Below are positions 1 to 8,390 of a stretch of 64,000 nt of DNA, piece by piece. The number at the start of each line of letters is the position of its first letter. Position 1 is the stretch's first letter. The stretch spans positions 62,001 through 126,000 of the forward strand of contig JACRQG010000013.1 of the NCBI GenBank assembly GCA_016222805.1, read 5' to 3'. The notes beneath the pieces were generated by a model that had not been told where the DNA came from, searched no databases, and saw nothing but the letters and a program-made list of their open reading frames with translations. Made by a program: the position numbers and the translations under genes. Source of the DNA: Verrucomicrobiota bacterium (GTDB lineage Bacteria > Verrucomicrobiota > Verrucomicrobiia > Opitutales > Opitutaceae).

Positions 1-1
1 C

Positions 2-517
2 CTGCCTCCGCCGATGATTGACACGATCAAGACCGACGTGGCCCAACTCGAGGCGCTGAACGGGAACCTCGCCCTGATGCAGGGTCTGCATGAAGCGGAA
101 CCCGAACAGGTCGATCTCCGGGAACTGGCCCAGCAGATTGGGCATTCCCTGGGGTTCCGGGTCGAAGTCGGACCGGATCCGGTCGTCCTGGCGGTCAACC
201 GAAAGCTGGTTGATTTTGCCCTGCGGGCGTTGATTCGCACCGTGGGAGAGAATCATCCGGAGCGGGGGGTGAAGGACTTGGCGCTGAAAGTCCGGTCGAC
301 CGGCAGTGGCCCGGAGTTGACTGCGCTGCTCTCCCTCAAGGGCAAGTATCTGGAACTGGAGGGAATCCTTCCTGAACCAGTCGAGGGCGCGGTGCCGAAC
401 CAGGGACGCTTGGGAGTTTTCCTAGCCAAGGAGATTCTGCGCCTCCACCACGGCGAGATCCACGCGGGACCCGGCATGGAAGGCACGGAGATCCTGATTG
501 CGCTCCGGAAGCTGTGA
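2..517 (+). CDS. Sensor histidine kinase, C-terminal ATPase part (5' truncated by window edge)
   Basis: The reading frame is open from the first bases of the window (Leu-Pro-Pro-Pro-Met...), so the first visible Met is probably internal and the gene starts outside. The last 40 residues (GRLGVFLAKEILRLHHGEI, then a GTEI strand) match the G2-box and final strands of HATPase_c domains, and the segment near VNRKLVDFALRALI fits a degenerate N-box. The product is therefore probably the catalytic end of a two-component sensor kinase that phosphorylates its own His and then a response regulator. The conserved Asn of the N-box is not obvious, so ATP binding may be weak. Its TGA overlaps the GTG start of the next gene, which suggests coupled translation. 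Confidence 0.6.
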   Translation: MPPPMIDTIKTDVAQLEALNGNLALMQGLHEAEPEQVDLRELAQQIGHSLGFRVEVGPDPVVLAVNRKLVDFALRALIRTVGENHPERGVKDLALKVRSTGSGPELTALLSLKGKYLELEGILPEPVEGAVPNQGRLGVFLAKEILRLHHGEIHAGPGMEGTEILIALRKL

Positions 518-1374
518 AAACGGCGAGCTTGGGAGAGACCATCCTCGGCTGGGCCACGAGGGATCCGGCGGTGGAACTGCTGGTGCTGATTGGATCGAGA
601 GCCCGTGCGGAAAAGGGTTTCGCCGCCGCCGACGATCATTCCGATTGGGACTTCCAGATCGCAACGGCGGATCCGCAGCGCTTCCAAAGCGGCACATGGC
701 TGGAGGCGCTCGGCCTGCCGCCGCTGGCCTACGTCTGGCGCACCGGACGGCTGGGCAGTTCGCAAAAGGCCAGCGCGGTCACGCCGGCAGGGGAGCTCGA
801 TCTTGTGGTGCTGCCGGTGCAGCCACTGCGTCAGGTGGCGGCCGTGGTCACACAGGGCGACGGGACCGTTCCGGCGGCGGTGCGTCCGGCGCTGGGCGAC
901 CTGGCGGCGGTCCTGGCAGGTGGCTTTCGCATTCTGAAAGGCGAGCCGGAGTTCGGGCGGTTTTTCGAGTTGGTGTCGCAGCAGGCCCCGGGCAATCGGC
1001 TGGACGATCGGGAAGTTCTCGGTCTGGCGGAGGCTTTCGTATGCGACTATGTGTTCGTCCGCCGCAAGATCGCGCGGGGAGAACTGGTGGCCGCGCAGCG
1101 GTGGCTGCATCAGCAACTCGCGGAAGCGAACTACCGGCTGCTCCACGAACTGCGCCTCCGCCGCGGTGAGCCCAGTTTTCCTGATGCCCGCCGCCTCGAG
1201 CAGCTCGGCGAGCCACTGGCATCGGCGCTGATTCTCGGAGGCAGGCCGGACGCCCGCGAACTGCGGGCCGCGGCCGCCGCGATGGCCGGGGTCTTGCGGC
1301 AGCTGATGCAGTCCCTCGTGGGCGATCGGTGGCGGTGGCCTGATCTCGCGGCGTCAGGTTTGGGCACTGAATAG
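514..1374 (+). CDS. Nucleotidyltransferase, ANT(6)/streptomycin adenylyltransferase-like
   Basis: A 286-residue protein. Near residue 25 it has the nucleotidyltransferase-fold signature: a strand ending LIGSRARAE followed by DHSDWDF, which supplies the two metal-binding acidic residues (GS...DxD). The length and the helical C-terminal half fit the aminoglycoside 6-adenylyltransferase-like family (about 280-290 residues), many of which are of unknown chromosomal function. It would transfer NMP from NTP to a small molecule or protein; the substrate is unknown and a resistance role should not be assumed. The start is a GTG overlapping the kinase stop codon (GTGA). The 3' end overlaps the convergent ABC ATPase gene by about 20 bases. 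Confidence 0.7.
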   Translation: MKTASLGETILGWATRDPAVELLVLIGSRARAEKGFAAADDHSDWDFQIATADPQRFQSGTWLEALGLPPLAYVWRTGRLGSSQKASAVTPAGELDLVVLPVQPLRQVAAVVTQGDGTVPAAVRPALGDLAAVLAGGFRILKGEPEFGRFFELVSQQAPGNRLDDREVLGLAEAFVCDYVFVRRKIARGELVAAQRWLHQQLAEANYRLLHELRLRRGEPSFPDARRLEQLGEPLASALILGGRPDARELRAAAAAMAGVLRQLMQSLVGDRWRWPDLAASGLGTE

Positions 1375-2340
1375 CTCGGCGATCACATCTTCGAGTGGCA
1401 CGTCCTCGATCGTGATGTCGGCGACGGGACCGGCGCTGAGCACTTCCTGGGACACGGCCACCACCAGGTCTCCCGGTACGCACAGCGTGAACTTCCCGTC
1501 CGGCGTCCGGGTGGTGGCCGCCAGGCGCGACTGCCAAGTGTCGGGGAAGGCCCCGTGGGCGGTGGCCGCCGGAACAAAGCTGATGATCTTCTTGCGCGCG
1601 CCGCCGGCGGTCTCCAGCCGGTCTAGGGCGCCATCGTAGATCTTTCGCCCCTTGTGGATCACGATCACGCGTTCACAGAGCTCCTGGATGTCAGCCATGT
1701 AATGGCTGGTGAGCAGGATCGTGACACGGTGGCGGCGGTTGTAATCACGAAGGAACTGCCGGACGTTTTTCTGCGAGACCACGTCAAGGCCGATGGTGGG
1801 TTCGTCGAGGAACAGCACCCGGGGCCGGTGGAGCAGGGCCGCGATGAGTTCCATCTTCATCCGCTCACCGAGCGACAACTCCCGCACCATCACGTTGAGC
1901 TTGCCGCGGACGCCGAGGAGGTCGACCAGTTCGTCGAGGGTCGACTGGTACTGCGCGAGCGGCAGCCCGTAGATGGCGCGAAACAGGGTGAAGGACTCGA
2001 TCGCTGGCAGGTCCCACCAGAGCTGGTTCTTCTGGCCCAGGACCAGGGCGAAGAGCCGGCGGTAAGCGTTTTCGCGTCGCGTCGGATCGTGACCGGCGAC
2101 CCGGGCTGAACCGCTGGTCGGATAAATCAGACCCGAAAGCATCTTCAGGGTCGTGGTCTTGCCTGCCCCGTTGGGACCGAGGAATCCCACGAACTCTCCT
2201 TCGCCGATCGTAAACGACACGTCCTTGGCGGCGGCGGTCTCCTCGTACTCGCGGTGAAACAACCCTTTCACGCCTCCCCAGAATCCGGGGCGCTTCTTGT
2301 ACGTGCGAAAGACGCGCGTGAGATTCGTGACTTCGATCAT
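1354..2340 (-). CDS. ABC-2 type transporter ATP-binding protein
   Basis: A 328-residue cytoplasmic ATPase. Walker A GPNGAGKTT is at residues 55-63, the signature LSLGER at about 155-160, Walker B VLFLDEPT at 175-182 and the switch His in TSHYM at 213. The family-typical stretch VLGQKNQLWWDLPA follows the Q-loop; this subfamily normally pairs with ABC-2 membrane proteins of the DUF990 type in export of drugs, lipids or polysaccharide. No permease lies on either side, so the partner must be encoded elsewhere. I start at ATG 2340 (MIEVTNLTRVFR); a longer open frame upstream is low-complexity and overlaps the next gene. The substrate is unknown. Confidence 0.85.
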   Translation of the reverse strand: MIEVTNLTRVFRTYKKRPGFWGGVKGLFHREYEETAAAKDVSFTIGEGEFVGFLGPNGAGKTTTLKMLSGLIYPTSGSARVAGHDPTRRENAYRRLFALVLGQKNQLWWDLPAIESFTLFRAIYGLPLAQYQSTLDELVDLLGVRGKLNVMVRELSLGERMKMELIAALLHRPRVLFLDEPTIGLDVVSQKNVRQFLRDYNRRHRVTILLTSHYMADIQELCERVIVIHKGRKIYDGALDRLETAGGARKKIISFVPAATAHGAFPDTWQSRLAATTRTPDGKFTLCVPGDLVVAVSQEVLSAGPVADITIEDVPLEDVIAELFSAQT

Positions 2341-2449
2341 GGGCGCACGGGATGGAACGCGATGCGCGGAGAGACGCAAGGCCACGGGGGAGACGCAAAC
2401 AAAATGCCCGGCCGCAACGTCGGGCCGGGCACGGCGGAGAGGGGGCGCC

Positions 2450-3574
2450 TCAACCCTGGGTGAAGGCTGGCAGCCGGACGATCTTGCCTCCCGCGAGCGC
2501 GGATTGGTGGGCGCAGAGGCCGACACAAGTCCAGTTGGCGGACCGGACGGCATTCGGGTAGGGATCGCGATCCTCGATCAGCGCGGTCAGGAACTCATGG
2601 GCGAGGTGCGGATGGGAGCCGCCGTGGCCGGCCCCTTGCGTGAAACTGAGGTGGGTTTTCTTGCCGAGGTCGTAGACTCCCTTGGTCGTGAACTTGCGGA
2701 TGCCGGCCGGCAGTCGTCGGGCGTAGTCGGGCACCTTGATCTTCCGGGGGATCTTGGGCTCGGGGAGCTTGGCGGTGTGCAATACGTGCTCCTCGTGTTC
2801 GATGAGCGTCCATTCGAAGGACTTCTTTGAGCCATAGACGTCGATGCTCTCGCGGTATTGGCGGGCGACATCAAAGAGGGAGCGGATGATGCGTGCCGTA
2901 AGGTCGCTGTCCTTGAGTTTCACGTGGGCGGTTTCCACGGCAAAGGGGGAACCATAGTGCCGCACCAATTCCGGTCGGATGGTCCCGGATCCGAAGCAAG
3001 ACACGTACTCCGCCACCGCATCGGTCAGCGCCAGCATCGGACCGACGCAGTGGGTCGCATACCACATCGGCGGCAGGCCGGGCCAGTAGTTGGGCCAGCC
3101 GTCCATGTCCTGTTGGTGGCTGGCCTGGAGAAACTGGATTTTCCCGAGTTCGCCCCGGTCGTAGAGTTCCTTGATGTAAAGGTACTCGCGGGCGTAGACC
3201 ACCGTCTCCATCATCATGTACTTGAGGCCGGTTCGGCGGCTCAGATCGACGATGCGGCGGCAGTCCTCGATGGAAGTCGCCATCGGCACGGTGCAGGCAA
3301 CGTGCTTTCCGGCCCGCAGTCCCTTGATCGACTGGACCGCGTGGTCGGGAATCGGGGTGTTGATATGGACGGCGTCGATCTCGGGATCACGCAGGAGTTC
3401 GTCGTAGTCGGTGTAGCCCTTGGGAATTCCGAAGGCCTCCTGGATGGACTTGAGTTTCTTCGGATCACGCTGGCAGACGGCGACAAGGTTTGCCTGGGGA
3501 TGAGCCTGGTAGATCGGAATGAACTCGGCTCCGAAGCCGAGTCCGATGATGGCGACATTGATTTTCTTGGTCAT
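2450..3574 (-). CDS. Gfo/Idh/MocA family oxidoreductase
   Basis: A 374-residue NAD(P)-dependent sugar or polyol dehydrogenase-type protein. The N-terminal Rossmann fold carries GLGFGAEF at residues 11-18, followed by the acidic/basic end of strand 2 (VCQRDPKK). The C-terminal half fits the alpha/beta substrate domain. The catalytic EKP motif of the family reads TVP here (HVACTVPMA, residues 91-99), so the usual active-site Lys is missing; this may mark a subfamily rather than a defect. It lies about 80 bases downstream of the large secreted cytochrome on the same strand, a common pairing in PVC bacteria that degrade polysaccharides. There is no signal peptide, so it should act in the cytoplasm. 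The substrate is unknown. Confidence 0.85.
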   Translation of the reverse strand: MTKKINVAIIGLGFGAEFIPIYQAHPQANLVAVCQRDPKKLKSIQEAFGIPKGYTDYDELLRDPEIDAVHINTPIPDHAVQSIKGLRAGKHVACTVPMATSIEDCRRIVDLSRRTGLKYMMMETVVYAREYLYIKELYDRGELGKIQFLQASHQQDMDGWPNYWPGLPPMWYATHCVGPMLALTDAVAEYVSCFGSGTIRPELVRHYGSPFAVETAHVKLKDSDLTARIIRSLFDVARQYRESIDVYGSKKSFEWTLIEHEEHVLHTAKLPEPKIPRKIKVPDYARRLPAGIRKFTTKGVYDLGKKTHLSFTQGAGHGGSHPHLAHEFLTALIEDRDPYPNAVRSANWTCVGLCAHQSALAGGKIVRLPAFTQG

Positions 3575-3655
3575 GAGGGGCGTATCGTTGGAGGGAGGGA
3601 AGGAAGGGTCTGAAACCGTCTGGAGGACGTGCGCGTTGGCAAAAGGGCTGCGCGG

Positions 3656-6565
3656 CTATTTGAGCGTTTGCAGGAAAGCCTCGATATCCAGCAGTTGTTG
3701 CGCACTGAAAATACTGTCCATCGGAGGCATGGGGGAGACCTGGAAGTGCTCGTAGCCTTTGGCGATGACCTTGCTGGGCTCAAGCAGGCTTTCGCGGATG
3801 GACGCGGGACTTGCACGGGTCGCGATGCCATCCAGTGGAGGGCCGACGGTGCTGCCCTGTCCCTTGACAGTGTGACAGAGGATGCAGGCGGCCGGATGAC
3901 GGAAGAAAAGCTCCTCCCCTCGACGCACGTCGGCGACCATCGGCTGGGTTGTTTCCCCAATCAGGCTGAGTTCGACCAGGCGAACATCGTCGAACCAGGC
4001 TTCGCCGCGGGCCACATGAAGCAGATTGACGCTGGCCTTGGCGAGGTCGCCGCTGTTGAACTCCGTCTCAACTTCGGTCCACTCAGTCTGTCGACGCCGG
4101 ATGGTCTCTGTCTCCACCCGCGCGCCGTGCACATTGAGACTGACCTTGCCCTGCAGGGCGCGGGTTTTGGTCCAGCCGGAGAGACGGTAGCGGGTGTTGG
4201 GCTTCAGCGGGACATCCGCACACAGGCTGGTGTCGGCATCGCCACGGGTGACCACGCGCAATGCCCGCCGACCGCCGTGGGCACCGCTTTCGTCCTCCAC
4301 GAGCGACCACTCCGCTTGGAGGTTGGCTTCCCGGTTGCCATAGTCGCGCCGTCGCCATCCAGCCGGCAGGCCACCGTCGCCCACGTTTTCAAGTCCGGGG
4401 TTCGGCAGGAGGTTGGGCCCTTCGCGATATTGGGAAACACCGTGGATCCGGGCGAGGATCCGGGCGGCTTCCCGCAGCCAATCGTCAGACTGATTGGATG
4501 GGTGACGCGCGATCCCCGTGACGACCGACTTGATCTCCGGTGATGGAGGAAACTCGGCGAGCTTCACGAAGGCTGCGAGACGCGTGAGGAGATCGGGGTC
4601 GCTCACGACCGCGGATCCAAAGAACAGGGACATCGCCCCGGCATCCCGGCCCAGGGCTCGGGTGGCGTTGCGACGCACGGCCGGGTGGGAATGCAGCAGC
4701 GCGGCGCGTTGCGAGGAGGGATCGAGTTGGCCGAGTCCGTGCAACGTCCACAGTGCGTGGATGGCTGGGACGGGCGCGCCGGTGGTGACCAGTTGGCGGA
4801 GCGCCGGCACGGCGTCGAGGCGGCGGGATTCGACCATCAGGCGCTGCGCGGTCAGGCGCCAGAACGGGATGGGGTTCTCCAACGCGGAGACCAACCGGGC
4901 GGTGTCGGCTCCCCGCAACGACTGGATTGGCCCTGGCTTGGCGTTTTCCCAAACTACCCGGTAGATCCGCCCGCGGGTGTGGTCTCGCAAGGGGTTTTCA
5001 TGGGCACCACCTACGCCCACCTTGGCCGAGTATCCGCCGCGCTCCAAGCTGGGGGTCGGGTTGTGCTGGATGATGAAGTTCTGCCAGTCCGAAAACCAGA
5101 TGGCGCCATCGGGACCGACTTCCGCGAACACGGGGGACATCCACTCATCGCTGCTGGCGACCAGATTGAAGGCGTCGTGGGCCAGGTAGCCGGCTCCGTC
5201 GCGCTGCACGTCGAACAACGCGATGTTCTTCATCGTCGGTTCGCAGACCATCACCTTCCCTTGCAGGCGTGCCGGCAGGTTCGAGGAGTAGATGAAGGCG
5301 CTGCCCGCGGCAGCAGTGAACCCACCGAAGACATCCACCTGCCGGAAGTGGGGTGTGATGGGGTGGCTCCGGTCGTCGGTGTTGATGCGCTTGGCCGTTT
5401 GCGCGCGCAGCCCGGCGGGCACGATGGTGGCCGGGATGCCGCCGAAGAAAAGGGGTGCGTTGTTGGCGGTGCCACCGAACTGGTCGCCAAACTCATTGGC
5501 GCTCTGCGCCCACGAGTTGTTGGTGAACTGGTGGAGAAACTCCAGGGCCGAGCCGTCAGCCTTGAACCGGTAGGTGCCCTGCAGGAACTGAATTTCCTTG
5601 CCCCCCACAGTTCCGCGGAAACCGGAGTAGCCGACGCAGCCGTAGAGCCAGTTATCCAGGCCGTAGTGCAGGTTGTTCGCCTGAGCATGGGTGTCATTGA
5701 CCCCCCAGCCTGTCATGATCTCCCTTCGCTCGTCAGCCCGGTCGTCGCCATCGAGATCCTTGAGAAACAGGAACCGCGGGGGTTGCGCCACCACGATGCC
5801 TCCTTGCGCAAAGGCAAACCCGGTCGGGATGTTGAGGTGGTCGGCAAAGACCGTGAAGAGATCCGCCCGCCCGTCGCCGTCGGTGTCCTCGCAGATCTTG
5901 ATGCTGTCATTTCCCCGGCCGTCCGGCTGCACGTTGTGCGGGTAATCGCGGGTTTCAGCGATCCACAGTCGGCCGCGCTCGTCCCACGCCAGAAAGATCG
6001 GTTTGGCGATGTCAGGTTCGGCGGCGAAGAGTTCAAGCCGCAGGTCCGGAGCGACCTGCGTACGTTCGACGCTGCCCCGGAGAGAAAAGGGGTGCTGGAA
6101 AGTGACCGGTTGCGGTCGTTTCTCGTAGTTGGCGATGGTCGGTCGGGGCTCGCGCCTTTCCGGTTCGCGGCCGGAGAGGAACGCCTGCCAGGTGGTGATC
6201 CGGGCCGGGGCGACGGCGGATAGCAGGCGGGTGCGCGCCGTCGCGGCGAAACCTTCCGCGTTGGGATCGCCCAGGCTGGCGGCGGCGAGGCGTCGAGATA
6301 CCGGTACCTGATCGTACGCGGGGAAGCGGTCACCGGCGGCGTCGAGCACCACGACATCGAACTTGGCTACGAACTCCGGCGAGGCCGCGGCCGGGTCGGC
6401 GATGAAATCAAACCAAATGGCTTCACGCCCGAGTTCACGCATGAGATGGTGGCAGGTCAGGCGCGAAGTTCGCTCGGGGGAGCCCAGATAAAGCACGCGC
6501 AGCGGAGAGGCGATACCGGGCGACGCGAGGGCCAGCAGGACGGCGAGAAAGGTGGGTCCCTTCAT
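3656..6565 (-). CDS. Secreted PVC-type heme-binding CxxCH protein (cytochrome c domain)
   Basis: A 969-residue exported protein. ATG 6565 gives a clean signal peptide (MKGPTFLAVLLALASPGIAS). A ThuA-like alpha/beta segment follows (LRVLYLGSP), then the PVC-type beta-propeller region beginning around LRLELFAAEPDIAKP with calcium-like DTDGDGRAD repeats. Next come HEAT-like helices, a carbohydrate-binding-like jelly-roll segment (PNTRYRLSGWTKT), and a C-terminal class I cytochrome c domain with CILCH at residues 894-898 and a possible Met ligand near the end (PMPPMDS). This architecture is typical of Planctomycetes and Verrucomicrobia and is thought to act in periplasmic carbohydrate oxidation. 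The reaction is not established. It is probably co-transcribed with the downstream oxidoreductase. Confidence 0.85.
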   Translation of the reverse strand: MKGPTFLAVLLALASPGIASPLRVLYLGSPERTSRLTCHHLMRELGREAIWFDFIADPAAASPEFVAKFDVVVLDAAGDRFPAYDQVPVSRRLAAASLGDPNAEGFAATARTRLLSAVAPARITTWQAFLSGREPERREPRPTIANYEKRPQPVTFQHPFSLRGSVERTQVAPDLRLELFAAEPDIAKPIFLAWDERGRLWIAETRDYPHNVQPDGRGNDSIKICEDTDGDGRADLFTVFADHLNIPTGFAFAQGGIVVAQPPRFLFLKDLDGDDRADERREIMTGWGVNDTHAQANNLHYGLDNWLYGCVGYSGFRGTVGGKEIQFLQGTYRFKADGSALEFLHQFTNNSWAQSANEFGDQFGGTANNAPLFFGGIPATIVPAGLRAQTAKRINTDDRSHPITPHFRQVDVFGGFTAAAGSAFIYSSNLPARLQGKVMVCEPTMKNIALFDVQRDGAGYLAHDAFNLVASSDEWMSPVFAEVGPDGAIWFSDWQNFIIQHNPTPSLERGGYSAKVGVGGAHENPLRDHTRGRIYRVVWENAKPGPIQSLRGADTARLVSALENPIPFWRLTAQRLMVESRRLDAVPALRQLVTTGAPVPAIHALWTLHGLGQLDPSSQRAALLHSHPAVRRNATRALGRDAGAMSLFFGSAVVSDPDLLTRLAAFVKLAEFPPSPEIKSVVTGIARHPSNQSDDWLREAARILARIHGVSQYREGPNLLPNPGLENVGDGGLPAGWRRRDYGNREANLQAEWSLVEDESGAHGGRRALRVVTRGDADTSLCADVPLKPNTRYRLSGWTKTRALQGKVSLNVHGARVETETIRRRQTEWTEVETEFNSGDLAKASVNLLHVARGEAWFDDVRLVELSLIGETTQPMVADVRRGEELFFRHPAACILCHTVKGQGSTVGPPLDGIATRASPASIRESLLEPSKVIAKGYEHFQVSPMPPMDSIFSAQQLLDIEAFLQTLK

Positions 6566-6698
6566 GGGTGGAAACCGGGGTAGGTTACGCGCCAAGACAT
6601 CCGGGTCTCCTGCGGCACGCCAGTTGATTCTCGCGGTGCGGGGTCCTTTCGCGGATTCCCTCGCGCGTACGGCTGAAGGTCCGGCACCACGTGGGGAC

Positions 6699-6726
6699 TT
6701 TACGAACCGAGGGTTCGGTGTATGAT
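6699..6726 (+). promoter_or_regulatory. Candidate sigma-70 promoter giving a near-leaderless transcript
   Basis: TTTACG (6699-6704) and TATGAT (6721-6726) are separated by 16 bases, in the gap between two divergent genes. The lipoprotein ATG is at 6736, so transcription would begin within a few bases of the start codon. No Shine-Dalgarno sequence is present. This is pattern matching only. Confidence 0.4.
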
Positions 6727-6735
6727 TCGGCCACG

Positions 6736-7281
6736 ATGAAGTGCTCGCCCCCACTTGGACTTGCGCTGCTCTTGTGGGCAGGATTGACCGCCGGGTGTGG
6801 CTCGTCGCAGATGGGACGGATCGACCGCAACCGCGACATCTACGAGACGTGGCCGCTTGAGATCCGGCAAGCCGTGCTCGACGGCAAGGTCGAGGCGGGG
6901 ATGAACGCCGACATGGTCCGCGTGGCTTGGGGTGAACCCAGCGAGATCACCGTGTCCCCGGCCGGAGACGAGACTTGGGTCTACAAGAAAGGCGGCGACC
7001 CCGGCTCAGTTTACTACCCGGGCAGCATGGGAGGAAGCACCGGGATGGGAGTCGGTGGACAGGGGATCGGCATCTCCACCGGCCGGGGAGGGACGTCCAT
7101 CGGCGCGACCGGCGGCATTGGAATTGGTGGCGGAATCGGTGGCGGCGGCATCGGAGGTGTCGGAGTCGGCGGCACCGGAGTCGGCGGCATGGGCACTCCG
7201 ATCGTCACTCCTCCGACACCTCCCGATATTCGGGAAGTCGTGTTTCGAAACGGTTTGGTCGTGCGCTCGGACAAGCCGTAG
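6736..7281 (+). CDS. Glycine-rich outer-membrane lipoprotein
   Basis: A 181-residue protein starting at ATG 6736 with a lipoprotein signal peptide (MKCSPPLGLALLLWAGLTAGC, Cys at the lipobox). Residues 35-75 (IRQAVLDGKVEAGMNADMV, WGEPSE, ETWVY) resemble the short SmpA/OmlA-like fold, in which a conserved WG.P strand pair is followed by an aromatic strand. Residues of about 95-155 are a low-complexity tract of GIGIGG/GVGGTG repeats. The end is a Pro-rich link and one last strand (IREVVFRNGLVV). It is probably a periplasm-facing structural or assembly lipoprotein; the function is not known. It is convergent with surE. Confidence 0.7.
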   Translation: MKCSPPLGLALLLWAGLTAGCGSSQMGRIDRNRDIYETWPLEIRQAVLDGKVEAGMNADMVRVAWGEPSEITVSPAGDETWVYKKGGDPGSVYYPGSMGGSTGMGVGGQGIGISTGRGGTSIGATGGIGIGGGIGGGGIGGVGVGGTGVGGMGTPIVTPPTPPDIREVVFRNGLVVRSDKP

Positions 7282-7304
7282 GCGACCGACCGCGGCTGGT
7301 GTCT

Positions 7305-8087
7305 TCAGGCTGCGCCGAGCCTCCGGTAATCGAGGACGGTGTGACTGATGAAGCCTGCCGCCAAGGCGGCGCGATCGGTCAATGGCGCCGCGGGAGACAG
7401 GTCATCTCCGTGGCGGAAGATCAGTCGATGGGTGCCATCGTCCCCTGCAGGAGTGAACAAACCCGGGACGACCACCTGGGCCGGAACCGTCTTCCGAACC
7501 TCGGTCGTCGCCTGGCACGGCAGCGGGAAATTGACATTGTGCACCACAAAGCTCCGGGGCGCCGTGGCGCGCGCCAAGACCGGGGTGAGTCGGGCGGCGT
7601 GCGAGGCTGAGATCGACAGCGTGGTCCGCAAGGCGGCATCTGGACGGTCTCCAGCCGCTTTCAACTGGTCATACACCTCGGTGGTCAAGTCCTGGGAGTA
7701 CGCGATGGCCGGGAGGCCGTGGAGGGCGCCTTCCCAAGCGCCGGCGATCGTGCCGCTGGCGATGATGAAACCCAGCGAGGCGTTGAGGCCGATGTTGATT
7801 CCACTGACCACCGCATCAAGGGGCGGCGTGGCCGGAAGGAGGTGTCCCAAGGCAATGTTCACGCCATCGCAGGGGGTGCCGTCGACCACCCAGGTTGGGC
7901 ATCCCAATCCCCGATCCACCGAGGCTACATGCACCGGACGGGTGCGGGATTTGGCCGCCCCCACCCAACTCTGCTCCCGCTTTGGAGCCACGACGTAGAC
8001 CTCATGCTTCGCTTCGCGGAGGGCGTCGACGAGGGCATGGAGAAAAACACTTTCGAGGCCGTCGTCATTGGTCACCAGGAAACGCAT
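7305..8087 (-). CDS. surE: 5'/3'-nucleotidase SurE
   Basis: A 260-residue cytoplasmic metal-dependent phosphatase of the SurE family, which removes phosphate from nucleoside 5'- and 3'-monophosphates and is linked to stationary-phase survival. The metal-binding NDDG is at residues 7-10. VDGTPCDGVNIAL, VSGINIGLN and SGTIAGAWEGA follow in the family order. The usual RSG loop reads QSWVGAAKS, a mild divergence around the conserved Ser that contacts the metal. The length is normal (about 250-265). It is convergent with the Gly-rich lipoprotein and divergent from the propionate gene block. Confidence 0.92.
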   Translation of the reverse strand: MRFLVTNDDGLESVFLHALVDALREAKHEVYVVAPKREQSWVGAAKSRTRPVHVASVDRGLGCPTWVVDGTPCDGVNIALGHLLPATPPLDAVVSGINIGLNASLGFIIASGTIAGAWEGALHGLPAIAYSQDLTTEVYDQLKAAGDRPDAALRTTLSISASHAARLTPVLARATAPRSFVVHNVNFPLPCQATTEVRKTVPAQVVVPGLFTPAGDDGTHRLIFRHGDDLSPAAPLTDRAALAAGFISHTVLDYRRLGAA

Positions 8088-8390
8088 GCCGGCAGCGCGC
8101 CAAGAAAGCGACCGGCGGGCAAAGGAAATCCGACCTAATGACGCTCGCGATTCTCAACGCGAGGTGAAGAGAACTAATTCTGTGAGATGCGATTCTCTAA
8201 AATTAGAGTCTGAAATAGTAGCTCCTGGCAGCGCAATCGTTGCATAGTGGTCGACAAGATTGGGGGAGTCGTCGGCTCGATGTGTCCGTATGCTCACCGT
8301 CCCAATGAAAACAAGGCCGACTAGCCACTTCCTCCTGCGACTCACAAGCGCGGGGTCGGCCTTCCGCTGCGGAGGTCGTTGGCCGCACCC
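8088..8390. other. Intergenic region upstream of the propionate/decarboxylase block
   Basis: About 300 bases between the divergent surE and 5S-type carboxyltransferase genes, with a locally AT-rich stretch near 8160-8230 that stands out from the GC-rich surroundings. It holds the perfect inverted repeat CTCTAA-AA-TTAGAG (8195-8208), an operator-like site. GGAGGT at 8371-8376 is 14 bases before the chosen ATG, too far for ideal Shine-Dalgarno spacing. No convincing -35/-10 pair and no RNA gene were recognised. Confidence 0.45.
8195..8208. promoter_or_regulatory. Operator-like palindrome
   Basis: CTCTAA and TTAGAG are perfect 6-base arms with a 2-base centre, in the divergent intergenic region before the propionate block. 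The AT-rich, symmetrical form fits a binding site for a dimeric repressor or activator. The regulator is unknown and not encoded in this window. Confidence 0.35.

Noticed and set aside
514-1374. Calling the nucleotidyltransferase an antibiotic-resistance gene
   Set aside because: Only the general fold motifs are visible; chromosomal relatives have unknown substrates.
4685-6223. A 512-codon plus-strand frame opposite the PVC cytochrome
   Set aside because: Low-complexity composition and no motif; the minus-strand cytochrome is complete.
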